Assembly: GCA_016302195.1 (NCBI GenBank)
Contig: JAEDOA010000059.1
Span: 1 to 8,649 of the forward strand
From: Erysipelotrichaceae bacterium
GTDB taxonomy: Bacteria > Bacillota_I > Bacilli_A > Erysipelotrichales > Erysipelotrichaceae
DNA length: 8,649 bases
Reading direction: 5' to 3'
The position numbers and the translations under genes are program-made. Below, one piece after another: positions 1 through 6,248 of this stretch. How positions within the stretch are numbered: the first letter of the stretch is position 1; every line of letters begins with the position of its first letter. Below the pieces are notes generated by a model. It saw nothing but the letters and a program-made list of their open reading frames with translations. It ran no database searches and was not told the origin of the DNA.

Positions 1-23
1 AAGTTGATGAGTGACTTTTTGTT

Positions 24-905
24 TTATTCAAAAATATTAAACTCAGTATTATTCTTTCTATACAAACTAGGCTTAATGCCATTACTTTCAATAAACTGTT
101 TGGTAAAAGTGGACACATCTTTATAACCTAATTCCGCACTAATTTCTTCAATACTTTTAGTAGTTAATTTAAGTTGCTCGCAGGCAATGTTCATCCGAAT
201 TATCAATCTGAAGTGAATGAAGTCTTTATTGAATAATTTATGAAAAAGTCGAGATAGATAATTTTTCTGATATCCAAAATGTTTAGCGACTTGATCCAAA
301 GTAACATTGCCGTTTTTAGAAGTAATATAAGTCATAATTGCTCCAGACTGAGTATATTTACTGGCATACTTAACTTCAGCAGAAGGAAAATCTGATTGAT
401 TTTTTGATATTTTATTACGATGATCACGCAATAGTTCGGTGAACATTAGTCCGGTCACTTTTTGTGCTTGAAAATCAATATAGGTATCTTGATCACTGGT
501 AGAAAAAATCTCTAGCAAATTCATGTAATTATGACATATCTTTTTATCTAAATTGGTAAAAACCACATATCTTAAATCCTTAATTTTATCATTCATAAAA
601 TCATGAATGAGGGGATTATCTGCCACCAGGTATTGATTAAGTGGAGCAGGGTACTTTAAGTCGATTGCACAGTGACGTAAACAAATATCTTTACTATTTT
701 TAGAATAAATTTGGACATTCTTAAAATGCTGACAAATCACCATATCATTTATATTTAAAGTAATAGTTCTACTACCAGCTTTCAGAACGCAAGGCGATAA
801 AGCTTCTACAAATTCAAAGTGAAATAATTCACTACTAGAATTTTCATTATCATTAGCTAAATAATCTATTATTTCACCGTCATAGTAGCTTTTAAAGAAT
901 AACAT
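24..905 (-). CDS. AraC-family transcriptional regulator
   Basis: A 293-residue cytosolic DNA-binding regulator. The C-terminal third is a classic AraC/XylS double helix-turn-helix. The first helix pair lies at about residues 202-223 (LDQVAKHFGYQKNYLSRLF) and the second at about 251-272 (SIEEISAELGYKDVSTFTK). The family signature GIKPSLYRK follows at 276-284. The N-terminal ~190 residues are poorly conserved by eye. Residues ~38-85 have a short-beta-strand pattern that could be a cupin-like sensor, and this region carries Cys39, Cys58, Cys75 and Cys79. The gene is read away from flavoprotein A, and the shared 119 bp upstream region suggests that it controls that unit and perhaps itself. The start at 905 has a purine-rich AGAGAG just upstream. 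The stop lies 23 bases from the window edge, so no terminator is visible. The family call is firm; the inducer is unknown. Confidence 0.93.
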   Translation of the reverse strand: MLFFKSYYDGEIIDYLANDNENSSSELFHFEFVEALSPCVLKAGSRTITLNINDMVICQHFKNVQIYSKNSKDICLRHCAIDLKYPAPLNQYLVADNPLIHDFMNDKIKDLRYVVFTNLDKKICHNYMNLLEIFSTSDQDTYIDFQAQKVTGLMFTELLRDHRNKISKNQSDFPSAEVKYASKYTQSGAIMTYITSKNGNVTLDQVAKHFGYQKNYLSRLFHKLFNKDFIHFRLIIRMNIACEQLKLTTKSIEEISAELGYKDVSTFTKQFIESNGIKPSLYRKNNTEFNIFE

Positions 906-1024
906 CTATCTCTCTAAGTTAACTGAACACAAATAAAAAGATAACTTTTACTATGTCATTGTACAACTATTAACGATATTATGTAACCGTTAACAGATGG
1001 AAAGATAAGTAAGAGGTAATTCAA
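906..1024. promoter_or_regulatory. Divergent promoter/operator region between the AraC regulator and flavoprotein A
   Basis: The only space between two divergent genes. For the leftward gene, the minus strand reads TTGTAC (961-966), 17 bases, then TATCTT (938-943), a plausible sigma-A promoter with a leader of about 25 bases. For the rightward gene, TATTAT at 977-982 is a good -10, but no convincing -35 lies 16-18 bases upstream, as is common at activator-dependent promoters. TTGTACAA (959-966) is a perfect palindrome. An inverted repeat, TTAACG (970-975) and CGTTAA (988-993), brackets the rightward -10. GTTAAC occurs at 918-923 and again at 989-994. The rightward gene has AAGAGG at 1011-1016 as its ribosome binding site. 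The motifs are seen directly; promoter and operator roles are inferred. Confidence 0.6.
970..993. repeat. Inverted repeat TTAACG-N12-CGTTAA around the -10 of flavoprotein A (candidate operator)
   Basis: Perfect 6 bp arms with a 12 bp spacer that contains the candidate -10 TATTAT. Arm centres are 18 bp apart, so the arms lie on roughly similar faces of the helix. A protein bound here would overlap RNA polymerase and more likely repress than activate. The binding protein could be the adjacent AraC regulator, the LysR regulator or something encoded elsewhere. Six-base arms in AT-rich DNA could arise by chance. Confidence 0.4.
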
Positions 1025-2506
1025 ATGGAGAAAGAATTAACTACAGATGTTGTTGTCGCAGGCACTGGTGGTACTGGTCTAGCTGCCGCTGATGCTGCTG
1101 CATCAAATAATTTAAATGTAATCGCAATTGAAAAATTAGATCAAATCGGTGGTAACACTCGTATTTCTAGTGGTTTCTTTGCAATTGATACTAAAGAACA
1201 AAGAGCTGAAGGCTTACATTTAAGTACAGAAGAAGCTATTAAGCAATTAAATGAATATAACCATTATCTTAACAATGGACCTTTAACTAGAAGAATAGTT
1301 GAAAATGCCAAACCAACTTTGGAAGAACTCGAAAGCTTGGGTATGGGTATTAAGTTAAACCCAACTGCTAATACTACTCAATTTGCTCACCGCGGTAATC
1401 CATATGCTGGTGGATCATATCATATGTACCAAGATAAAGATGAAGCTTATCCTCGAATTCAAAAATCACTTGAAGACAAAGGCGTTAAGTTCATGTTTGA
1501 AATTACGATGGAAAAGTTAATCCAAGATGAAGACGGTACTGTCAAAGGTTTAATTGCTAAGGATAAAGATGGTAACGAAATCAAGATTAACGCTAAAGCA
1601 ACTGTGGTTGCTACCGGTGGTTTCGGTGGTGATAAAAAACGCGTTGCCAAGTTAATGCATACTGATCGCCTAAGAAAACTTGGTGTACCAAGTATGGGTG
1701 AAGGTATGACCGCTCTTGAAAATGTCGGCGGTGTTAACATTGACTCTCATGCTTTAATTCACGCTGCACAACTTGCTAAATCTAAAGTTACTCAAAACAC
1801 TTCTAAAAAGCATTTGGCAGGTTTCTCAGATAATCCATTAACTAGAGTACTTTTAACTCCATTGATGTGGGTTGATCCAGATGGTCGTAGATTTACTAAT
1901 GAAGATACAGTTTATGATACTGTCCTTTGGGCAAACGCAGCTTACAACGTCGGTGGAATGTACTACATCCTAGTTGATAAGAAGACTTTGGATGCTTATA
2001 CCAATGGACAAGAAATGGAAGTTTCTAAAGCTGGTCCTGGTGGTTCTACTAAGCCTGGTGACTTTGTTAAATTAGCTGATGAAGCTGTCAAAGGTGAAGT
2101 AGCTTATAAAGGTAATACCTTAAAGGAATTAGCTGATAATGCTGGCTTCAATTATGAAAATTTAGTAGCTTCTGTAGAAAGATACAATGAAGATATTAAG
2201 AAGATGAATGACACTGAATTTGGTAAAAGTGGTATTCATATGAAATTTGCTGTTGAAGAAGGACCATTTTACGCTATTAAGGCACAAGTTGCATATTTAG
2301 GAACTGTTGGTGGTGTTCGTGTTGATGATCATCTTCGTGTTCTTGATAAGAACTTTAAGCCAATCAAAGGTTTGTATGCCGGTGGTGCTAACGCTGGTGG
2401 TTATTATGAAGGTCAAAGTTATCCTGCATATGAAGGTTTAGCTTCAGGTTTTGCATGGACTTCTGGTAGATTAGCTGGTTTAGCAGCTTCCGAAGATATT
2501 AAGTAA
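1025..2506 (+). CDS. Flavoprotein A: cytosolic FAD_binding_2 oxidoreductase (fumarate reductase / ketosteroid dehydrogenase superfamily)
   Basis: A 493-residue FAD-dependent reductase or dehydrogenase, expected to add or remove hydrogens across a C=C bond next to a carbonyl. The N-terminal Rossmann fold has GTGGTG at 13-18, ribose-binding Glu36 and IGGNTRISSG at 41-50. ATGGF at 196-200, GEGMTALENVG at 225-235 and DGRRFTNED at 286-294 are standard for the family. The C-terminal FAD-closing segment is GLYAGGANAGG at 449-459. There is no signal peptide, FMN-binding or heme domain, so it is soluble and needs an outside electron partner. By hand alignment the fumarate reductase His504 and Arg544 positions are Gly426 and about Ala469. 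SYPAYEG at 466-472 recalls the Tyr-Pro of ketosteroid dehydrogenases. It starts after AAGAGG at 8 bases spacing and is followed 18 bases later by the transporter gene. The superfamily is sure; the substrate is unknown. Databases may label it fumarate reductase, which I doubt. Confidence 0.92.
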   Translation: MEKELTTDVVVAGTGGTGLAAADAAASNNLNVIAIEKLDQIGGNTRISSGFFAIDTKEQRAEGLHLSTEEAIKQLNEYNHYLNNGPLTRRIVENAKPTLEELESLGMGIKLNPTANTTQFAHRGNPYAGGSYHMYQDKDEAYPRIQKSLEDKGVKFMFEITMEKLIQDEDGTVKGLIAKDKDGNEIKINAKATVVATGGFGGDKKRVAKLMHTDRLRKLGVPSMGEGMTALENVGGVNIDSHALIHAAQLAKSKVTQNTSKKHLAGFSDNPLTRVLLTPLMWVDPDGRRFTNEDTVYDTVLWANAAYNVGGMYYILVDKKTLDAYTNGQEMEVSKAGPGGSTKPGDFVKLADEAVKGEVAYKGNTLKELADNAGFNYENLVASVERYNEDIKKMNDTEFGKSGIHMKFAVEEGPFYAIKAQVAYLGTVGGVRVDDHLRVLDKNFKPIKGLYAGGANAGGYYEGQSYPAYEGLASGFAWTSGRLAGLAASEDIK

Positions 2507-2524
2507 TGAGAGCAGGTATAAATT

Positions 2525-3730
2525 ATGGACTCAGCAAATAAATCATATATCTCAAAAACGAGAATAGGTGTGCTAGCTGTCAGTTCAATGGGTATGGCTG
2601 CATTAGCCATCACTCCATCTTATGCCGCAATAGCCAAGAACTTTGCGTTAAGTAATACTGGCGTACAAATGCTAACATCATTTCCTAACTTATTCATGAT
2701 GTTGGCTGGACTTTTAATGGGGCGTCTAACAGCTTCTAAAATTAATATTAAGACTTTAACTTTGATTATGATCGGGTTAACCGGTCTAGGTGGTTTATTA
2801 CCATTGGTATATCACACTAATTTTGTTTTCTTAGTTATTTGTTCTTGTTTAGTAGGATTAGGGCAGGGTGCATGTACTAACCTATCCCAAGTTTTGATTT
2901 CTGAAATGTTACCAGCTAAGGAACAACAATCTACGATGGGATTAACCACTACCTTTACTAACCTTGGTGGGATCATTTTCATCATGGGTGGTGGACAATT
3001 AGCCGCAAGTAGTAGCTGGGTAAATAACTATTGGATTTACTTATTTGCAGTCTTAGTCTTCATAGTTGTTCTTTGCTTGGTTCCATTTAAGCCATTACCA
3101 GTTAATGAAGAAGAAAAACAAGAGAAGGGCTCAAACGAAAAAATCAAGATCAACAAATATGTCTTCTATTCAGCATTATGGGCATTTTGTACAATGCTTT
3201 TAAATAATGTTTTGAACAACAATATTGCTATCTTTATCGTGCAAAAGCATTTGGGCTCAACCTCACAAGCTGCTTTAACTTCTACTATTTCTTTAATTGG
3301 TGGTCTTCTTTGCGGATTTGTAGTTGGACAAATTGGTAAGAAATTTAGAACTTCATCTATTGCATTGGCATTCTTTGTTTATGGTTTGTCATACTTGCTC
3401 ATTGGATTCGGTAGTTCTTCAGTAACTGCTCTTATTGGTAGTTTCTTCGTTGGTGCTGCAATGAGTGTAGCTATGGGACAATTTGCTTATCTTATTTCTA
3501 CAGTAGTTAATAAGAAGAGTGTTTCTATGGCTTTAGGTATTTACCAAGCAATTAACCCAATTGGTGGTGTAATCAGCCCATTCGTTGTTAACCCATTAAC
3601 TAACATGTTCCATGGTGCAACTAATGTCTTTGTTGTCAGTGGTGTTTTAGCTTTGATCCTTGCTGCAATTTGTTTATTAGGTCACTACCAAAAGAACATG
3701 GTGGCACACCAATTGATTAGTAATAAATAA
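2525..3730 (+). CDS. Major facilitator superfamily (MFS) transporter, 12 TM
   Basis: A 401-residue integral membrane protein with two six-helix halves. The halves are separated by a charged cytoplasmic loop at about 189-210 (VNEEEKQEKGSNEKIKIN). A degenerate loop 2-3 motif (GLLMGRLTASK, 62-72) and its repeat between helices 8 and 9 (GFVVGQIGKKFRTSS, 264-278) mark the MFS fold. The length is typical for a small-solute porter. I cannot assign a subfamily or substrate. Placement 18 bases after flavoprotein A, with only a modest AGCAGG ribosome site at 2511-2516, makes the two genes co-transcribed. The transporter probably imports the flavoprotein's substrate or exchanges substrate for product. 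It is the only transporter in the neighbourhood, so it may also serve the second unit. A clear terminator follows. Confidence 0.9.
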   Translation: MDSANKSYISKTRIGVLAVSSMGMAALAITPSYAAIAKNFALSNTGVQMLTSFPNLFMMLAGLLMGRLTASKINIKTLTLIMIGLTGLGGLLPLVYHTNFVFLVICSCLVGLGQGACTNLSQVLISEMLPAKEQQSTMGLTTTFTNLGGIIFIMGGGQLAASSSWVNNYWIYLFAVLVFIVVLCLVPFKPLPVNEEEKQEKGSNEKIKINKYVFYSALWAFCTMLLNNVLNNNIAIFIVQKHLGSTSQAALTSTISLIGGLLCGFVVGQIGKKFRTSSIALAFFVYGLSYLLIGFGSSSVTALIGSFFVGAAMSVAMGQFAYLISTVVNKKSVSMALGIYQAINPIGGVISPFVVNPLTNMFHGATNVFVVSGVLALILAAICLLGHYQKNMVAHQLISNK

Positions 3731-3737
3731 TAGTATT

Positions 3738-3765
3738 AAAAAGTCCCCTTTAATGGGGATTTTTT
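3738..3765 (+). terminator. Rho-independent terminator after the MFS gene
   Basis: Arms AAAAAGTCCCC (3738-3748) and GGGGATTTTTT (3755-3765) pair fully apart from one G-T wobble, around a 6-base loop TTTAAT, with six Ts closing the 3' side. It begins 7 bases after the transporter stop and separates that unit from the LysR gene. The A-run on the left arm means it could also work in the opposite direction, though no convergent gene is present. Confidence 0.85.
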
Positions 3766-3813
3766 GTTTACAATTGATTAATAAAGACAGATTGCAAATA
3801 ATAAGGAAAAACA

Positions 3814-4671
3814 ATGAATTATAATTTAATGCCATTAAAATATTTTGTCGATGTTGTTCAAACTCATGGCTTTATTTCTGCAGCTAAACGTAATTACGTT
3901 TCAGAAACTGCCGTAAGTTCTGCTATCTCCAAGCTAGAAAAGGAAATTGGACATAAACTAATTAATCGTACAAACGGAGAGTTTTCGTTGACGCCTTTTG
4001 GCAAGGGATTATATCAACGAGCATCAATAATCTTATATTCTTACGATGAACTTTGGCATCATATTGATCAGGATCCCACTAAGATTCTTAAAATTCACTT
4101 TTTACAAGGATTAGAAGCTGCAGCGGTAGACTTTGCTAAAAGACTTTCAACTAACTATTTACTGACTTTTGATCAAGAAGAACTAGGCAATGGTATTGAA
4201 CGATTATTGCAAGGTAATTATGATGCTTTAATTGGCTTTAAACTAGCATTCATGAATAACGCCAAAATAGAGAGTTTTCCTTTACGTAAAATTAGCTTTA
4301 AGTTGCTGTTTAACAAAAAAGAATTAGAAAATACTACACCTAAGGCTTTAGCTCAAGCTTCTACACTTTATTTGCAGTATTGGCAAACTACTGGAATTTC
4401 AGATATTCAAACTAAAATGATAGAAGCTTACCAACAAAATGGATGGTCTTACAAAAATATTGAGGGTGTTAATAGCTTTTCCGCAGCTGCACTCAATGTC
4501 AATTTTAAGGGCGGTTTTGCTATGGTTCCTGAAACATTTCAAATTCCTTCAGGATGTGAAAACATACACGTGGTTTCTCCGGAGCATCTAAAGAATAATT
4601 TTAGTATTGAAGTAGCTATCAGCTCTACTAATAAAGACCTTAAAGCATTAATTAAAAAGGCAATAAGTTAA
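3814..4671 (+). CDS. LysR-family transcriptional regulator
   Basis: A 285-residue cytosolic regulator of typical LysR length. Residues 6-66 form the winged helix-turn-helix: LKYFVDVVQTHGFISAAKRN, then SETAVSSAISKLEKEIGHKL and NRTNGEFSLTPFGKGL, all close to the LysR consensus. Residues ~91-285 are the periplasmic-binding-protein-like effector domain, expected to bind a small molecule from the local pathway. It is well diverged from the consensus and gives no ligand clue. The start at 3814 has AAGGA at 3803-3807, 6 bases upstream. The gene is co-oriented with flavoprotein B, 84 bases before its start, whereas LysR genes more often diverge from their targets. No terminator separates the two, so read-through is possible, but a separate promoter is also present. 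It is likely the switch for the second unit. Confidence 0.92.
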   Translation: MNYNLMPLKYFVDVVQTHGFISAAKRNYVSETAVSSAISKLEKEIGHKLINRTNGEFSLTPFGKGLYQRASIILYSYDELWHHIDQDPTKILKIHFLQGLEAAAVDFAKRLSTNYLLTFDQEELGNGIERLLQGNYDALIGFKLAFMNNAKIESFPLRKISFKLLFNKKELENTTPKALAQASTLYLQYWQTTGISDIQTKMIEAYQQNGWSYKNIEGVNSFSAAALNVNFKGGFAMVPETFQIPSGCENIHVVSPEHLKNNFSIEVAISSTNKDLKALIKKAIS

Positions 4672-4691
4672 AGTTATTACTAGCAACTTAT
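4663..4691. repeat. Inverted repeat ATAAGTT-N15-AACTTAT at the LysR 3' end (candidate operator)
   Basis: Perfect 7 bp arms at 4663-4669 and 4685-4691 straddle the LysR stop codon and lie just upstream of the candidate promoter of flavoprotein B. The spacer holds a further AAGTT (4671-4675) that could pair with the same right arm. No T-run follows, so it is not a terminator. The position, about 30-60 bases upstream of the predicted -10, suits a LysR activator site. The role is inferred. Confidence 0.35.
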
Positions 4692-4694
4692 ATG

Positions 4695-4708
4695 TGTTAG
4701 CGCTTTCT
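4695..4708 (+). promoter_or_regulatory. cre-like CcpA box upstream of flavoprotein B
   Basis: TGTTAGCGCTTTCT matches the catabolite-responsive element consensus TGWAANCGNTNWCA at all but two defined positions (T for A at position 4 and T for A at position 14), with the central CG intact. It overlaps the expected -35 region of the promoter whose -10 is at 4721-4726. CcpA binding here would block transcription, so the operon would be repressed on preferred sugars. The match is seen directly; CcpA control is inferred from the known behaviour of cre sites in Firmicutes. Confidence 0.5.
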
Positions 4709-4720
4709 TGTGATTCATTT

Positions 4721-4726
4721 TACAAT
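4721..4726 (+). promoter_or_regulatory. Candidate -10 (TACAAT) of the flavoprotein B-SDR-flavoprotein C operon
   Basis: TACAAT differs from TATAAT at one base. The best -35 at suitable spacing (TTAGCG, 4697-4702, 18 bases) is poor and lies inside the cre-like box, as expected for a promoter needing an activator. Transcription would begin near 4733. That leaves a ~23-base leader before the ATG at 4756 and makes translation from the earlier ATG at 4738 unlikely. Confidence 0.5.
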
Positions 4727-4743
4727 TTAAGTGATGAATGAAT

Positions 4744-4749
4744 AGGAGG
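4744..4749 (+). promoter_or_regulatory. Ribosome binding site AGGAGG that fixes the start of flavoprotein B
   Basis: A perfect AGGAGG with 6 bases to the ATG at 4756. The longer reading frame from 4738 would place this site inside the coding region and has no ribosome site of its own, so 4756 is chosen. The resulting N-terminus (MKELTT) also matches that of flavoprotein A (MEKELTT). Confidence 0.88.
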
Positions 4750-4755
4750 AAAATT

Positions 4756-6231
4756 ATGAAAGAGCTAACTACTAAAGTAGTTGTAGTAGGATCTGGTTCT
4801 GCCGGAATCTCTGCAGGCTATGAATTATACCAAAACGATATTCCTTTTATTATGCTAGAACGTGGCGATAAAGTTGGTGGCGCTGGAAAATTTGGTGCCC
4901 ACGGTGTTTTTGCCATTAATTCTAAGCAACAACAAGAGAAAAATGTTAAATACGGCTATAAAGACGCCTTCGAAGGCCTAACATCTTATAATCATTACTT
5001 TGTAAACGGAGAATTGCTTTCAAGATTCTTAAAAGACTCGGGTCAAAACATCGAAAGAATGAAAGAAATGGGTCTTCCTGTAACCGTTGAACAGAGCGAG
5101 CAAAAAGCCCATTTACATGATCCATTGGTTTATCACAAGTTCAATGATTTTAAAGACAAAATGATCAATTGGGACAAGTTGCCAGCCAAATTTGAAAGCA
5201 AGGGTAATCAAGTCTTAACTGAAACTTCAGCTATTGATTTGGACTATCAAGACAATCACTTAAAAGCTGTTATTGCGGAAGATAAAGATCATCAAAAGAT
5301 TCGGATTAATGCAGAAAAAGTCATTTTCGCTGACGGTGGTTATCCTGGCAACGAAGAAATGATGAGAAAATACTATGCAGATTATGACAATCTTTTGAAC
5401 TTAGGTGAGCATAAATCTGATGGTACCGGTATTCGCTTATGCGAAAAGTTAGGTGCTGATTCAAACCATACTCCAGTCTTATTTGCTCATGGCTGTGCAC
5501 CTGGTCAAAACATTAATCCAATGAAACGTGATAGTAGCGTTGAAACTTTGACTAATTTACCACTTCTATGGATTGATCATACTGGTAATCGTTTTGTTAA
5601 TGAAGACATTGTATATGACTTTGCTAACTGGGCTAATGCAGCTCACAACGTTGGTGGTAAATATTATGTCATCGTCGATCAAGCAACGTTGGACCATTTC
5701 AAAGAAAACAAAGTTGAGCTGGAAGATACTTTTGAACGTCAATTTTGTGAAGTAGGACAAACTCCAAGAACCGATGTTGGACCACTTAAGAATATTCAAA
5801 GTGATTTTGATGCTTGTCTTGAAACTGGTGAGGTGGTTAAAGCAGATACGATTGAAGAATTAGCTGAAAAACTTGGTTTGCCAGTTAATGCATTTAAGAA
5901 GAGCTTAGAAGAATACAATCAAGCAGTTAAAAATAAGAAAGATGAGGTCTTCTTAAAGCCAGCTGATGAATTGCTTTTCACAGTTGAAAAAGGTCCATTT
6001 TATGCCATTGTTGAACACTGCGCTACTTTAGGTACACTTAACGGAGTTAATGTAGATCGAAATTGTCAACCAGTTAGGAAAGATGGTTCACCAATTAATG
6101 ATCTTTATATTGTTGGTAACAATGTAAATGGTTTGTACTCTGATGGTTATCCAAGTTATGAAGGTATTGCTAACGGTTTTGCCTTTGTTTCCGGCTGGAT
6201 TGCTGCTAAAGAAGCTCGTCAAAGTTTATAA
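4756..6231 (+). CDS. Flavoprotein B: cytosolic FAD_binding_2 oxidoreductase, close paralogue of A
   Basis: A 491-residue soluble flavoenzyme from the chosen start. It has GSGSAG at 12-17, ribose-binding Glu35, VGGAGKFGAHG at 40-50, ADGGY at 192-196, GTGIRLCEKLGA at 223-234 and GNRFVNED at 277-284. In the 45-residue block spanning about 271-315 I count 27 identities with flavoprotein A, including WANAA, NVGG and YY..VD..TLD, so the two are true paralogues. B has a longer insert after this block (about 316-362). Like A it has no signal peptide or FMN domain. By hand alignment it has Gly426 in the fumarate reductase His504 slot and GYPSYEG at 464-470 where Arg544 would lie. It heads an operon; the SDR gene follows 17 bases after its stop. 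A and B probably act on related substrates or successive bonds of one. The substrate is unknown. Confidence 0.92.
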   Translation: MKELTTKVVVVGSGSAGISAGYELYQNDIPFIMLERGDKVGGAGKFGAHGVFAINSKQQQEKNVKYGYKDAFEGLTSYNHYFVNGELLSRFLKDSGQNIERMKEMGLPVTVEQSEQKAHLHDPLVYHKFNDFKDKMINWDKLPAKFESKGNQVLTETSAIDLDYQDNHLKAVIAEDKDHQKIRINAEKVIFADGGYPGNEEMMRKYYADYDNLLNLGEHKSDGTGIRLCEKLGADSNHTPVLFAHGCAPGQNINPMKRDSSVETLTNLPLLWIDHTGNRFVNEDIVYDFANWANAAHNVGGKYYVIVDQATLDHFKENKVELEDTFERQFCEVGQTPRTDVGPLKNIQSDFDACLETGEVVKADTIEELAEKLGLPVNAFKKSLEEYNQAVKNKKDEVFLKPADELLFTVEKGPFYAIVEHCATLGTLNGVNVDRNCQPVRKDGSPINDLYIVGNNVNGLYSDGYPSYEGIANGFAFVSGWIAAKEARQSL

Positions 6232-6248
6232 ATAGGAGGTTTTTTACG

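Noticed and set aside
1459..1740. 93-codon open frame on the minus strand inside flavoprotein A
   Set aside because: It is a shadow of a strongly supported coding region, lacks a recognisable domain, and its Pro/Ser/Leu-rich composition is what antisense of such a gene gives.
2419..2613. 64-codon minus-strand open frame across the flavoprotein A-MFS junction
   Set aside because: It overlaps the ends of two well-supported co-directional genes and shows no domain or ribosome site supporting it.
3774..3802. TTGATT-N17-AATAAT as the LysR promoter
   Set aside because: Spacing and hexamers look good, but transcription would start about 5 bases before the ATG, downstream of or within the ribosome site, so it would not give a translatable normal leader.
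5566..5799. Short open frames on both strands inside flavoprotein B (minus 5566-5799, plus 5573-5755)
   Set aside because: They lie within the conserved family block of flavoprotein B, where frame and motifs are certain.
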